NCBI RefSeq assembly: GCF_001513785.1 | Contig: NZ_LNQS01000009.1 | Coordinates: 496,001 to 560,000, forward strand | Length of the DNA stretch: 64,000 bases | Reading direction: 5' to 3' | From: Rheinheimera sp. EpRS3 | GTDB lineage: Bacteria; Pseudomonadota; Gammaproteobacteria; Enterobacterales; Alteromonadaceae | Part shown: positions 35,613-44,704 of the stretch, in pieces | Numbering within the stretch: the stretch's first letter is position 1 | Layout: every line of letters begins with the position of its first letter | Notes under the pieces: model-generated | The model's database searches: none | Told to the model about the DNA's origin: nothing | What the model saw: only the letters and a program-made list of their open reading frames with translations | Translations under genes and position numbers: made by a program

Positions 35613-36434
35613 TTACTGACGGATAAACGCCAGAATATCTTTGGTTAGTTTGTCTTTGTCTGTGACAAATAAACCGTGTGGCGCGTTCTGGTATTCAATA
35701 AGGGTTGCCTGGCTAATGCCTGCTGCCGCCAGCCTGGCTGAGGCGTCAATCGGCACAGTTTTATCTTCAGTGCCATGAATAATCAGTGTTGGTACTTTGA
35801 AATGTTCCAAATCCGGGCGAAAGTCGGTGCTGGAAAATGCCTTCAGGCATTCCAGCGTTGCCCGGATACTGCCTTGCATGGCAACGGCGGCCATATGCCT
35901 GAGCAGTTCGTCACTAACGTTATTACCCGGCGTACCTACGCCAAAAAATGTATTAAAAAATTCGGTAAAAAATGCCGCACGGTCTTTATTAATCGCGCGG
36001 GCAGTTTTGTCGAACGCTTCCTGCTCGGTGCCGCTGGGGTTGTCTTCAGTTTTCAGCCGAAACGGCACCACAGATGAAATCAGAGCTGCTTTTACCACCG
36101 ATTTAGCGTTATGGCGCGACATATAACGGGCTACTTCACCTCCGCCCATGGAAAAGCCGATAATGATTGCGTTTGGGGCATCTGCATAGGCAATAACTGC
36201 TGCCAGGTCGTCACTTAAGGTGTCGTAATCGTAGCCACTCCACGGTTGTGACGAGCGGCCAAAACCACGCCTGTCGTAGCTAATGGCGCGGTAACCGGCA
36301 GCGACAATAGCCATAGCTTGCTCGTCCCAGGAATCTGCAGACAGTGGCCAGCCATGTATTAATATAACCGGTTGGCCTTCACCCCAGTCTTTGACATAAA
36401 GTTTGGCGTTATCTTTGCTGCTGATAAAGTGCAT
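35613..36434 (-). CDS. Alpha/beta hydrolase (chloroperoxidase-like)
   Basis: 273 aa from ATG 36434, which has a strong ribosome site (AAGGAGC) and starts at MHFISSKDNAKLYVKDWG; a longer frame to 36626 is not supported. The oxyanion loop is HGWPLSADSWD, the nucleophile elbow GFSMGGG, the acid in HGTEDKTVP and the final His in APHGLF. This arrangement is that of cofactor-free haloperoxidase/perhydrolase relatives. It is probably a cytoplasmic esterase; the natural substrate is unknown. The upstream 260 bp hold nothing recognisable. Confidence 0.83.
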   Translation of the reverse strand: MHFISSKDNAKLYVKDWGEGQPVILIHGWPLSADSWDEQAMAIVAAGYRAISYDRRGFGRSSQPWSGYDYDTLSDDLAAVIAYADAPNAIIIGFSMGGGEVARYMSRHNAKSVVKAALISSVVPFRLKTEDNPSGTEQEAFDKTARAINKDRAAFFTEFFNTFFGVGTPGNNVSDELLRHMAAVAMQGSIRATLECLKAFSSTDFRPDLEHFKVPTLIIHGTEDKTVPIDASARLAAAGISQATLIEYQNAPHGLFVTDKDKLTKDILAFIRQ

Positions 36435-36694
36435 AGCGTTGCTCCTTGTGGCGCTTAAAAACGCGGCACCGGCAACAATATTGAGCCGATGTGTTCTGCG
36501 CCATAGTAGCGGGTTGCCAGCATACTGGCTGTGCGCCAGCGCACAAATGCTATTCCGGCAAATGGCTGCGCTGTAAAAGGTTATATATGCCTGGCTGATA
36601 CCATAGCGCTGATACAGAATAGGCAATCGGGTTTAGATCTTTGCGTCAAGCTGCTAAATTAGCGTGTATTACAGTAAGTTTTTAAGGGATTAGT

Positions 36695-37654
36695 GTGACC
36701 AAGCAAGCCGATTTAGAACGTCTTGAACGTTATAACAGCCAAACGACAGATTACACTTTGGCGATTATCACTGACGAAGATCATGCGTCAAAAGTGGAAT
36801 TGGAGAACGGACAGACTGCCTGGACATCTAAACTGCGCTATGACCGGTTGTTCCGGCATCAGGACAGTGTTACCGGCGAAATAAGCTATAAGCTGGAAAT
36901 GGTGCCAGCGGAGCAGGGTGGTGAACACCAGTTGATCAGCCTGATTGCGGAAGGTGGCCGGGGAGCAGAGTTTTCAGAGCTGGTTAAGTTTGGCTCACGC
37001 CTGATGACCTTTGATGATCGTACCGGCCTGGTGTGTGAAATTCGCAACGAAAATCAGCTTGTGCCACGCCATATTTTGATGGCTGGCAGTGGTGATGAAA
37101 AATTTAAAGGTTTTAAAAGTGAATGGGCAACGCTCAAAGGCGATGAACTGATTATTGGCAGTCATGGCAGAAAGCGCTCTCATCAATGGATTAAAATACT
37201 ACGGCGGGATTATGCGTTGTCCAGCGTAGATTGGCGAGACCGTTACAGGTTGATGCAGCAGGCACTGAATTTAAGCGAAGAAGGCTATGTGATCCATGAA
37301 GCCGCAGAGTGGCACCCCTATCGTAAAGAGTGGCTGTTTTTTCCGCGGAAAATTTCCGATGCTCCATTTGACAGAGCCCGGGATGAAACCGACTGCGGTA
37401 ACAATACGCTTATTATTGCCAGCGAAGACTTTAGCCATATCCGCACCGTTACCGTTGGCACACGCGATCCTGAACGGGGTATTTCATCGTTTAAGATATT
37501 GCCGGGCCATCCAAACGAATGTATAGGGTTAAAAAGCATTGAAATTGGTGAGCGCACCGAGTCTTACCTGTTCTGTTTTAACCTTGATGGCGAAGTGCTG
37601 CAGGAAGATACGTACATTGGGCCTTACAAATGCGAAGGCATTGAAATTCTCTGA
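36695..37654 (+). CDS. Apyrase-family protein related to soluble calcium-activated nucleotidase (CANT1)
   Basis: 319 aa from GTG 36695 (AAGGG ribosome site). The sequence follows the five-bladed propeller apyrase family of animals and blood-feeding insects along its length: GRGAEFSELVKFGSRLMTFDDRTG, shown here in two parts GRGAEFSELVKF and LMTFDDRTG, then KGFKSEWATLK, GYVIHEAAEWH, RGISSFKILPG and finally YKCEGIEIL. The family hydrolyses nucleoside di- and triphosphates with calcium. No signal peptide is present, so the bacterial protein is probably cytoplasmic. The fold assignment is by recognised motifs; activity is inferred. Confidence 0.82.
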   Translation: MTKQADLERLERYNSQTTDYTLAIITDEDHASKVELENGQTAWTSKLRYDRLFRHQDSVTGEISYKLEMVPAEQGGEHQLISLIAEGGRGAEFSELVKFGSRLMTFDDRTGLVCEIRNENQLVPRHILMAGSGDEKFKGFKSEWATLKGDELIIGSHGRKRSHQWIKILRRDYALSSVDWRDRYRLMQQALNLSEEGYVIHEAAEWHPYRKEWLFFPRKISDAPFDRARDETDCGNNTLIIASEDFSHIRTVTVGTRDPERGISSFKILPGHPNECIGLKSIEIGERTESYLFCFNLDGEVLQEDTYIGPYKCEGIEIL

Positions 37655-37730
37655 CCATACAGACCGGTGCTTACTTTTGTTACTTAGCGTATGCGCTGGC
37701 AGCATTATGGCTGTCAGCTGCACACTTGCC

Positions 37731-38267
37731 TTACCAATGTTTACTGAGCTGTAAACCCACACCATTTAAACCAGCCGTTGGAGTAATTTGCACGCCATAA
37801 AACGGTTCGGCGAACCAGTAGCTGGCGGCGATGCCGATTAGCGCACCGGCCAATACGTCGCTGGTGTCGTGATGATCATTGTTTACCCGGCTGTAGCCGA
37901 CATAGGTTGCCAACGCATATGCCGGGGCGCCGTATTTCCAGCCGTAGCGACGCTGCATAAAGGCCGCGCCCTGAAACGCCATAGAGGTATGACCCGAAGG
38001 AAAGGCGTCATCGTCTGAGCCGTCTGGGCGGTTTTTATGGATAGCCGTTTTCAGTGCATAAGTAGCCGCGATCGTGCTGGCAAAGCTGTAGTAAAACTGA
38101 GTGCTGCCTTCGTCATCAGCAAAATACTGTGTCATACCCCAGGCTGCGGCTGGCAGGGCAACGCGCAATACGTCGGCTGCGGTGTCTTCTGTATTGGCTG
38201 TAGCATTTTGCAGCGGTAACAGGCTTAGCAGCGTAGCAGTTGCCAGGTGGCAAAAATGTTTATTCAT
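37731..38267 (-). CDS. PAP2 superfamily phosphatase
   Basis: 178 aa from ATG 38267 (five residues longer from 38282). A signal peptide ends near NATA-NT. The three acid-phosphatase motifs are present: KTAIHKNRP, PSGHTSMAF, and SRVNNDHHDTSDVLAG. It probably dephosphorylates a lipid phosphate or diphosphate at the periplasmic face. It follows the J-domain gene cluster by about 40 bp on the same strand and may be transcribed with it. It is convergent with the apyrase gene. Confidence 0.83.
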   Translation of the reverse strand: MNKHFCHLATATLLSLLPLQNATANTEDTAADVLRVALPAAAWGMTQYFADDEGSTQFYYSFASTIAATYALKTAIHKNRPDGSDDDAFPSGHTSMAFQGAAFMQRRYGWKYGAPAYALATYVGYSRVNNDHHDTSDVLAGALIGIAASYWFAEPFYGVQITPTAGLNGVGLQLSKHW

Positions 38268-38306
38268 TATGCTTTGGTTCATCCTAGCTGCGCGGCGAGC
38301 CGCGGC

Positions 38307-39200
38307 TTATAGCTCTAAATACTGCGGCCAGCCTAGTAGCGGGTTACTTAAGCCTTGCTTACCTTCAAAAGCGTCGAGCTTTTCCGGTGAGGCATCGGTG
38401 TGTGCCATGGTTTTATAGTCTTTGGCAAATTTTAACGTTCGCAGCAGTGCCGGAATAAAATGCTGGCCTAAATCGCTACGGATAGCGTCGGCATTGGCGG
38501 CTGGCAGCTCTGCCAAAGTGGCTTCAGTTTGTAGCTGGAAAAAGGTGTCGTTAAACCAGTGCGGTTGCAGCTCAATATTGCGGATACGCTTTTTTAAATC
38601 CTGGCGTACTTTATCGCCACCGGTAAGCGCGCGGTAAAATACCACTTCGGCCAGCACTTCTTCTAAGCTGAAATGCTCAAACTCGTCAAAGTGGCTGCGG
38701 GCGTAAAACTGCTGCTGCAGTAACTGCATAGACTGAGTGCGGCGGTGATCTTTCAGTGCCTGCTGGTACTGTGCCCAGCCGCTCCATTCTTCAGCATCGG
38801 GCGGTGTGGCAATGCTTTGCAGCAATTGTTCTTCCACATCGCCGTACAGTGAGTTTTTACCGGTTTTCTTGCTGACGGTGCTTAGCATATTCCAGCCTTT
38901 TTGAAACGGCTTTACCACGCCCTCCGGCGCCAGCAGCAGTGTTAACGCCCGCTCCGGGTCATTATCGCTAAGCTCCAGCAGGCCCAAGCTGACTACGCCG
39001 ATAATATCGTGCGCTGCTTGTTCCAGCAGGTGCATTTTGTATTTATTGTAGAATTTATCGGCAAATTTTAAGCTCATCAGCACGGCTTTGCTTTTAATTT
39101 GCTGCAAATCATGATGGCTGAGCTTGTCGTCGGCTTGTGCTTTGCTGATAACCTGGGTTAAAAACGGGCCAAAGCTGCCATCGCGTAGCATTAACTGCAT
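38307..39200 (-). CDS. J-domain operon: conserved hypothetical protein
   Basis: 297 aa, soluble and largely helical, not recognised. The N-terminal part (LRDGSFGPFLTQVISKAQ) and the later LAEVVFYRALTGGDKVRQDLKKRI are the most patterned segments. It begins 11 nt after the upstream gene in a tight same-strand row with a J-domain protein at its head. No signal peptide. Confidence 0.65.
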   Translation of the reverse strand: MQLMLRDGSFGPFLTQVISKAQADDKLSHHDLQQIKSKAVLMSLKFADKFYNKYKMHLLEQAAHDIIGVVSLGLLELSDNDPERALTLLLAPEGVVKPFQKGWNMLSTVSKKTGKNSLYGDVEEQLLQSIATPPDAEEWSGWAQYQQALKDHRRTQSMQLLQQQFYARSHFDEFEHFSLEEVLAEVVFYRALTGGDKVRQDLKKRIRNIELQPHWFNDTFFQLQTEATLAELPAANADAIRSDLGQHFIPALLRTLKFAKDYKTMAHTDASPEKLDAFEGKQGLSNPLLGWPQYLEL

Positions 39201-39211
39201 GACGTTATTCC

Positions 39212-39976
39212 TTAGTCGAGAAAGCTGAACATGTCGTCTACTTCGGCGTATTCGTCTGTGGCCTGGTTTTTCTCTTTTGCCTGCATCACCAGCTCGGTAG
39301 CGAACTTACTGATAATACCTTCCCAGCCGGAGTTTTCGTTGCGAATAAGCGCTTTAATCGCTTGCTCTACCTGCGGTGCTAACTGGCGGATCAAGGCCAG
39401 TAAACTGCGCGGATCGTCAAAGCCCAGGCCGTGTGCGTCTTCGGTTATTTGCCGCTCGGTGTAGCTGAGGGCTTCTTCTAAATCTTCTTCTTCTTCGTGC
39501 AGGGTGTCGGCGTAAAAGTCTTCATCGGCGATCTGTTCGCCGCGGTAAATTTCAATAAACGGAATAGATAAATAAAACAGCCCGGCAGGGTCTTCTGCTA
39601 TGCATTCTAAAATAGCGGCTTGTTTGTCTTCGTTATCCTGGGTGCGGATTAAATAAGTTAAAAAATCAAAGGTATGCTGCTTGAGTTCTTCAGCATTGTT
39701 TTTGATTTTTTCTTCCCAGTACAACGGCTGCTGGCAGACGATATCGCGGATACGCTCGGGTGTCATCAGCTCAGAGATAATAGAAGGAAAGGAAAGATCA
39801 TGCTCGCTGTTAATCTGGGTAAGCGTAACAATGTCTATATTTTCAATCACTTCTACCAGTTGCTCATCACTCATAGTATTGGCAATCAGCTCAAATTTTT
39901 TACTGGCTTGTTTGGGCTCTACTACGGCCAGCTGTTTAATTTCTGCTACGGCAATTTCAATTAAGTTAGTCGTCAT
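39212..39976 (-). CDS. J-domain operon: acidic hypothetical protein
   Basis: 254 aa, helical, rich in Glu and Asp with an acidic stretch HEEEEDLEEAL. Not recognised. Start overlaps the previous stop by one base (TAATG), showing translational coupling. The end DDMFSFLD is acidic and hydrophobic, a possible peptide ligand. Confidence 0.65.
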   Translation of the reverse strand: MTTNLIEIAVAEIKQLAVVEPKQASKKFELIANTMSDEQLVEVIENIDIVTLTQINSEHDLSFPSIISELMTPERIRDIVCQQPLYWEEKIKNNAEELKQHTFDFLTYLIRTQDNEDKQAAILECIAEDPAGLFYLSIPFIEIYRGEQIADEDFYADTLHEEEEDLEEALSYTERQITEDAHGLGFDDPRSLLALIRQLAPQVEQAIKALIRNENSGWEGIISKFATELVMQAKEKNQATDEYAEVDDMFSFLD

Positions 39977-40557
39977 TAAGGTTTTTCTCCGTCAAAGCGA
40001 ATGTCGTCGTACTGATCGTCGTAACCTTCTTCGTCGCTGTCGTCATCATTGCCGTAATCGTCGCTGTCGTAGTCGCTGTGGTAGCTGTCTGTCTCTTCGT
40101 CATCATCGGTATCGTAGCTTGGATCTTCGTTATAGGTTTCGCTACCGTTACGGCGTTTGGCGGTAATTTTGCCACCTTCAAGTAAAAACAGCACAGCACA
40201 GGCTTCGATTAACTGCGCTTCAGAGTAAGCACGAATAGCTTTTACCAGCTCAACGTCGGCGTTGTTAAAGGCTACTGAGGTTTTAAACTCGTCCCAAAGT
40301 GGTGCTGTACTGCTATTTAACCACTGTTGCCACTGCGTTTTGGCCGCCGGCGGAAACTTGACCCGGCCGTATAATGCCATTGGCAAATACTCGGGTACGG
40401 ATTCGAGCATTTGTGGATCAGCCAATAAAATGGCTTTCATCTTTGCGGTAAATTGCTCCAGCGCTTTGGGCGTGTCTGGATCCATGTAGGATTCAATATT
40501 TTCCAGCGCATCAGTTTGCAGGGCGCGAATGCGCGCCATATTCAGTTTGTTTGCCAT
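39976..40557 (-). CDS. J-domain operon: hypothetical protein with acidic tail
   Basis: 193 aa from ATG 40557 ([14 protein letters not shown]); a 15-residue longer start at 40602 overlaps the J-domain gene. An N-terminal helical domain is followed by a striking acidic tail of about 50 residues (for example [20 protein letters not shown]) made almost only of Asp, Glu, Ser, Tyr and Gly. Acidic low-complexity tails of this kind often bind basic partners or chaperones. Not recognised. Confidence 0.65.
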   Translation of the reverse strand: MANKLNMARIRALQTDALENIESYMDPDTPKALEQFTAKMKAILLADPQMLESVPEYLPMALYGRVKFPPAAKTQWQQWLNSSTAPLWDEFKTSVAFNNADVELVKAIRAYSEAQLIEACAVLFLLEGGKITAKRRNGSETYNEDPSYDTDDDEETDSYHSDYDSDDYGNDDDSDEEGYDDQYDDIRFDGEKP

Positions 40558-40580
40558 AACCTGTTCACGACCATGATGTT

Positions 40581-40865
40581 TTATGAATAGTACTGATCCC
40601 ACAGCTCCTGCATGGCAGAGGCGGGGTCGGTAACAATAACATTGTTAAAATCTTTGATAAAAGCAGCTTTTTGTTTTGCATCAGATAACACCTCATAAGC
40701 GGCCTTTACCCGTTGTAACTGGGTTGCGGCCTGATCTTTTTCATCGTCAGTCAGGCCAAGCAGTTTATCCGGGTGATACTTATTGGCGAAGCGCTTATAG
40801 GCTTTTTTAATATCGTCATCGCTGGCATTGGTTTTTACACCAAGTACGCGAAAGTGGTTAATCAT
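40581..40865 (-). CDS. J-domain (DnaJ-like) co-chaperone
   Basis: 94 aa that are essentially one J-domain: [15 protein letters not shown] with the HPD tripeptide needed to stimulate DnaK, then [17 protein letters not shown]. There is no Gly/Phe region, zinc finger or client domain, so it is a type III J-protein that would direct Hsp70 to a specific partner. It is first in a compact row of four genes whose other members are unrecognised; these are candidate partners. Confidence 0.85.
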   Translation of the reverse strand: MINHFRVLGVKTNASDDDIKKAYKRFANKYHPDKLLGLTDDEKDQAATQLQRVKAAYEVLSDAKQKAAFIKDFNNVIVTDPASAMQELWDQYYS

Positions 40866-41023
40866 AAGAGTTCCTGCACAAGCAAAGCGGTATCAGTATA
40901 GGTTGCCTGTTAACGGTGGTAAGGCAGGTTAACAAACAGCCGGTAATGATAGCAGACCGGCGCTGCTTCACCTAGTGCTGCAGCGGGATGATTTTCCGCT
41001 GCCATAAAGCCGGTCTTTGCTGC

Positions 41024-41764
41024 CTAGTTGCCAGCTAAGGGCCTTCCGCCGTCCAGCGCAAGCACTCTACCGGTGATGTAACGGCTGTTAAGCAGATACA
41101 CTACTGTGTTTGTCATTTCGTTTGCTCCCGGCTCTATTTGCAGCAATGACTTTTTCAGCGCTTTTTCACGGTACTCATTATCGTCATCGCTGTTAAACAT
41201 AAGCAAAGCAGGGGCTATGGCATTTACTTTTACCTTCGGGGCCAGCGCTTTGGCAAAGCTGAAGGTCAGGTTTTCCAGTGCCGCCTTAGATGCAGCATAC
41301 GCCATATGTTTACCGCTGCCGGTACTGGCAACATAGTCAGTCAGGTGAATAATATCGCTAATGCCGTCATTGGCCTGTAGCAGTGGTGCCAAGGCCCGGT
41401 TTAGCAGGTAGGGGGCTTTGGCATGTACAGCTTGCATGGCGTCATATACTGCACTGTCGCCGGCCAGCGCAGTAACCGTATTGTCGCTTTGCGGCAAATC
41501 TTTTTTCCAGTCTGATGCATTGTGGATCAGTGCCCGTAAGCTGTTGTGTTGTTGTTTAATCTGGGCAATAAAATCGGTTAGCTGTGTGTTGTCTGTCACA
41601 TCCAGTTGCACGCATTGCACCCCGGCGTCACGCAGCTGTGTTAAACCGGGTTTTTCTGTGCGCCAGGTTGCTATCACATTGTAGCCAGCGTGTTTTAATG
41701 CCAGCGCGCAATGCAGGCCAAGGCGCTGTGCTGCACCGGTGATAATAATATTGTTGCTCATCAA
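41024..41764 (-). CDS. folM: Dihydromonapterin reductase FolM
   Basis: Short-chain dehydrogenase of 246 aa (245 from the second ATG). NADP-binding ITGAAQRLGLH, IHNASDWK, DIIHLTDYVASTGSGKH, the YAASKAALENLTFSFAKALAPKVKVN block and the ending TGRVLALDGGRPL follow E. coli FolM closely. The HNAS and DYV variants separate it from ordinary FabG proteins. It reduces dihydromonapterin (and dihydrofolate weakly), supplying tetrahydromonapterin, the cofactor of phenylalanine hydroxylase in many bacteria. It stands alone. Confidence 0.88.
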   Translation of the reverse strand: MMSNNIIITGAAQRLGLHCALALKHAGYNVIATWRTEKPGLTQLRDAGVQCVQLDVTDNTQLTDFIAQIKQQHNSLRALIHNASDWKKDLPQSDNTVTALAGDSAVYDAMQAVHAKAPYLLNRALAPLLQANDGISDIIHLTDYVASTGSGKHMAYAASKAALENLTFSFAKALAPKVKVNAIAPALLMFNSDDDNEYREKALKKSLLQIEPGANEMTNTVVYLLNSRYITGRVLALDGGRPLAGN

Positions 41765-41956
41765 AGAATCCTATGCACTACGTTTGTAAACTGATTGCTG
41801 TAACCGATACGTGACGTTGGCGCTTTGGTTTAGTTTTTTCTGTTACATAGCAAACTAAACCGCTTGCGGCTTAACGCAGTAGTACTAAGCGATGGTTAAA
41901 AACAATAACAGTAGCATTAAGTGCAGACGTGTAATGACAATATCAGAGGAAAAGTT

Positions 41957-42247
41957 ATGACAACCAGCAGAAGACGTTTTTTAAAACTATCGGCCGGCGG
42001 TGTAGTGGGCTTAAGTATGGGCGGCATCAGCTTAAAGGCTTTTGCCAACGAGCAACTGGATCCGGAAAACCCACAGGCGAAAGCATTGCAATATTTACAC
42101 AAATCGGCAAAAGACGGGCAAAACTGTGCCAACTGTGCCCTTATTCAGGGCAATGAAGGTGAGCAGTGGCGGCCATGTGGTATTTTCCCGGGCAAACTGG
42201 TGAACAGCGAAGGCTGGTGCGCAGCATGGGCGAAAAAGCCGGGGTAA
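41957..42247 (+). CDS. High-potential iron-sulfur protein (HiPIP), Tat-exported
   Basis: 96 aa from ATG 41957 (ribosome site AGAGGAAAAG). The twin-arginine signal is SRRRFLKLSAGGVVGLSMG, cleavage near AFA-NE. The four cluster cysteines are in NCANCALI, RPCGIF and WCAAWA, the HiPIP pattern. HiPIPs are periplasmic one-electron carriers between the bc1 complex and oxidases or reaction centres; here the host is presumably a respiring heterotroph. Stand-alone gene. Confidence 0.92.
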   Translation: MTTSRRRFLKLSAGGVVGLSMGGISLKAFANEQLDPENPQAKALQYLHKSAKDGQNCANCALIQGNEGEQWRPCGIFPGKLVNSEGWCAAWAKKPG

Positions 42248-42268
42248 GCCTCAGCTCAGGCTACGCAA

Positions 42269-42434
42269 GAATCGGTTTGCTCTAAACCAACCGTTGAAGG
42301 CATGGATGCTGACAAATTCGCCGGGAGCGAATTTGAACAGCTGTGCTGGTCCGCAGGATGAACTTCATGGATGAAGTTCATAGTCGAGCCTACAGGGATG
42401 TATTTACGGCGTGTTGGTGTGAGCAAACCGGTTC
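42269..42434 (-). repeat. Dispersed repeat family B, copy 1 (166 bp)
   Basis: Terminal inverted repeats GAATCGGTTTGCTC and GAGCAAACCGGTTC match at 13 of 14 positions. Conserved ends ACCGTTGAAG and TTTACGGCGTGTTGG are shared with the copies at 44002 and 58257. The centre differs: it has its own small hairpins AAATTCGCCGGGAGCGAATT and GAACTTCATGGATGAAGTTC. No coding potential. Fills most of the 235-bp gap before sdaA. Confidence 0.75.
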
Positions 42435-42482
42435 GGCTACAAAGTGTTGATACCGGCTTGCTTTATACGTCATTGCAACTGC

Positions 42483-43865
42483 TTAACACTCGATGATATT
42501 AACTGCCAAACCACCGCGTGAGGTTTCTTTGTACTTGGTTTGCATATCTTTACCGGTATCCCACATGGTTTTAATCACTTTATCCAGTGATACCTTTTGA
42601 TCGCCACTACCACGCAGTGCCAGCCTTGAAGCATTAATGGCTTTAATCGATCCCATGGCGTTACGTTCAATACAGGGCACCTGCACCAAACCACCAACAG
42701 GATCGCATGTTAGCCCCAGATTATGCTCCATACCAATTTCAGCGGCGTTTTCTACATGTGACGGTGTGCCGCCCTGAATTTCAGTTAGTGCGGCAGCAGC
42801 CATAGAGCAGGCCACACCCACTTCGCCCTGGCAGCCGACTTCGGCACCGGAGATAGAGGCATTTTTCTTATACAAAATGCCAATAGCGGCCGCGGTTAAC
42901 AGATACTGCACGGCGATATCGGGGGTTACCGGTTGAATAAACTTGTCGTAGTACATTAGTACTGCCGGAATAATACCGGCGGCACCGTTAGTGGGGGCGG
43001 TAACTACGCGGCCACCGGCAGCGTTCTCTTCGTTAACGGCTAGGGCGAACAAGTTTACCCAGTCCATCACCTGCAGCGGATCGTTACTTTTTTCCGCCAT
43101 CAGTTTTTTATACAGCGCCGGGGCGCGGCGTTTTACTTTTAACCCGCCCGGTAATATGCCTTCGGTTTTAATGCCGCGCTCGATACAGGCGCGCATGGTT
43201 AACCAGATATTGTTCAGCTCGTCAGTAATCTGCGCCGGGCTGCGTAATACTTTTTCGTTTTCCAGCATTAAACCGGCAATCGACAGGCCATGTTCTTTAC
43301 ATAGTGCCAACAGCTCCGCGCCAGATTCAAACGGAAACGGTGGTGGGTTGTCAGCAGCAAACTGGCTGGCCGCCTCTTTTTCCTTGGCAAAGTCTTCGGC
43401 TTTTACTATAAAGCCGCCGCCGATAGAGAAGTACACATCGCGTAGCACGATGTTTTTTTCTTTATCATAGGCAATCAGCTCCATGCCGTTGGAGTGCTCT
43501 TTTAAAGTTTTACGCCGGTGAAATACAATGGCGCCTTCACGCGGGAAGCTAACCGGTTTTACTTTTGCCAGGCGGATTTGCTGCTCATCACTGACTTGCT
43601 TTAACAAGCCGGGAACAGCGTCGGGATCAACCGTTTCCGGCAGGTAGCCGGCCAGGCCCAAAATTACTGCTTTGCCGGTGCCGTGGCCAATGCCGGTTTG
43701 GCCTAATGAGCCAAACAGCTCTACTTTAACGGCGGTAACGCTGTCTAGCAGGTTGTTGTTGGTTAAATCGTCGGTAAATTTTTTCGCTGCCCGCATCGGG
43801 CCTACAGTATGTGAGCTGGACGGCCCTATGCCGATACTGAACATGTCAAAAGCGCTGATAATCAT
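42483..43865 (-). CDS. sdaA: L-serine ammonia-lyase (iron-sulfur, single chain)
   Basis: 460 aa, the usual length of E. coli SdaA. It deaminates L-serine to pyruvate and ammonia using a [4Fe-4S] cluster. The start [24 protein letters not shown] is the beta-domain signature; [32 protein letters not shown] and [19 protein letters not shown] supply the substrate loop and cluster cysteines. It is a stand-alone gene between two repeat family B copies. Confidence 0.95.
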   Translation of the reverse strand: MIISAFDMFSIGIGPSSSHTVGPMRAAKKFTDDLTNNNLLDSVTAVKVELFGSLGQTGIGHGTGKAVILGLAGYLPETVDPDAVPGLLKQVSDEQQIRLAKVKPVSFPREGAIVFHRRKTLKEHSNGMELIAYDKEKNIVLRDVYFSIGGGFIVKAEDFAKEKEAASQFAADNPPPFPFESGAELLALCKEHGLSIAGLMLENEKVLRSPAQITDELNNIWLTMRACIERGIKTEGILPGGLKVKRRAPALYKKLMAEKSNDPLQVMDWVNLFALAVNEENAAGGRVVTAPTNGAAGIIPAVLMYYDKFIQPVTPDIAVQYLLTAAAIGILYKKNASISGAEVGCQGEVGVACSMAAAALTEIQGGTPSHVENAAEIGMEHNLGLTCDPVGGLVQVPCIERNAMGSIKAINASRLALRGSGDQKVSLDKVIKTMWDTGKDMQTKYKETSRGGLAVNIIEC

Positions 43866-44001
43866 AATAAATTCTGCCGGGTGGTTAGCATAATGGCGCC
43901 ATTGTAACGGAAGGCGTTGTGTTCTGTAAGTGAGTTGGTAACTGGTCGGTGCTTATTACAGCAGCGTAAAACAGCCAACTGCAAAGCGGTATTTCTTCGA
44001 A

Positions 44002-44105
44002 GAGAAACCGGCTTGCTCACGCCAACACGCCGTAAACCCATCCCTGGGGGCTCGTCTCAGCCCGTCCGGGGCTTCAACGGTTAGCTTAGAGCAAGCCGGT
44101 TTCTC
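44002..44105 (+). repeat. Dispersed repeat family B, copy 2 (104 bp, perfect TIRs)
   Basis: Perfect 17-bp terminal inverted repeats, GAGAAACCGGCTTGCTC and GAGCAAGCCGGTTTCTC, enclose the family B ends ACACGCCGTAAACCC and CTTCAACGGTTAG and a G+C-rich core. It is in the opposite orientation to copy 1. It occupies the 276-bp gap between nudL and sdaA. Confidence 0.8.
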
Positions 44106-44141
44106 GTCAGGGAGTATGTTTGCGTATCGTAAAATTTACAC

Positions 44142-44702
44142 TTACGCAAGTTGCACACACAACCGGTGCAAAATTGCCGCTGTAGCGCCCCAAATAAATT
44201 TATCCTGATACGGCATTGCATGCAGTTGCTGCACCTTACCACGAAGAGGCAGGCTGAACTGATGACGGTTTTCCTGCTGCAAAAAATGCGTTAACGGCAC
44301 TTCAAAAATGCCAGCTACTTCATCGGCTTGCAATAACCAACTGCGCTGCGGTTGCAGCAAGCCAACCCAGGGCTGGATAGTAAAGCCGGTACTGGTGCTT
44401 TGCAGTGGCAGCCTGCCAAGTAACTCAACCGCAGCTGGGGCTAAGCCAATTTCTTCGTGCGCTTCACGTAGTGCAGCAGTATGACTTTGCTCACCGGGTT
44501 CAATACGGCCGCCCGGAAAGCTTATTTGCCCCGGGTGATGGCGCAGGTGCAGCGCCCGCTGGGTAAACAGCACATGCAGCTTATTACCGTAATCAATAAT
44601 GGGGATTAGCACTGCAGCCTGATGTTGATCGCTGTGCAGTATCGCCCCGGCTTTAGCGGCCGTTTGCAATAAAAAACGCTGGCGAAACTCTGCAGCAAGC
44701 AT
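44142..44702 (-). CDS. nudL: Nudix hydrolase (CoA pyrophosphatase, NudL-like)
   Basis: 186 aa. The Nudix box is complete: GGRIEPGEQSHTAALREAHEEIG. It is preceded by LHLRHHPGQISFP, the extension found in CoA pyrophosphatases. Such enzymes split CoA or its derivatives into adenosine 3',5'-bisphosphate and phosphopantetheine. It starts 2 nt after the stop of pabB, as in E. coli, where the two genes are also neighbours. Confidence 0.88.
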   Translation of the reverse strand: MLAAEFRQRFLLQTAAKAGAILHSDQHQAAVLIPIIDYGNKLHVLFTQRALHLRHHPGQISFPGGRIEPGEQSHTAALREAHEEIGLAPAAVELLGRLPLQSTSTGFTIQPWVGLLQPQRSWLLQADEVAGIFEVPLTHFLQQENRHQFSLPLRGKVQQLHAMPYQDKFIWGATAAILHRLCVQLA

Positions 44703-44704
44703 TC

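Noticed and set aside
36435..36626. Longer N terminus of the chloroperoxidase-like hydrolase
   Set aside because: A strong AAGGAGC site precedes ATG 36434, and the extra residues are not hydrolase-like or a signal peptide.
37655..37730. Terminator between the convergent apyrase and PAP2 genes
   Set aside because: No stem followed by a T-run was found on either strand.
42269..44105. Possible CRISPR-like repeats around sdaA
   Set aside because: Only two copies, in opposite orientation and with different cores, no regular spacers and no cas genes.
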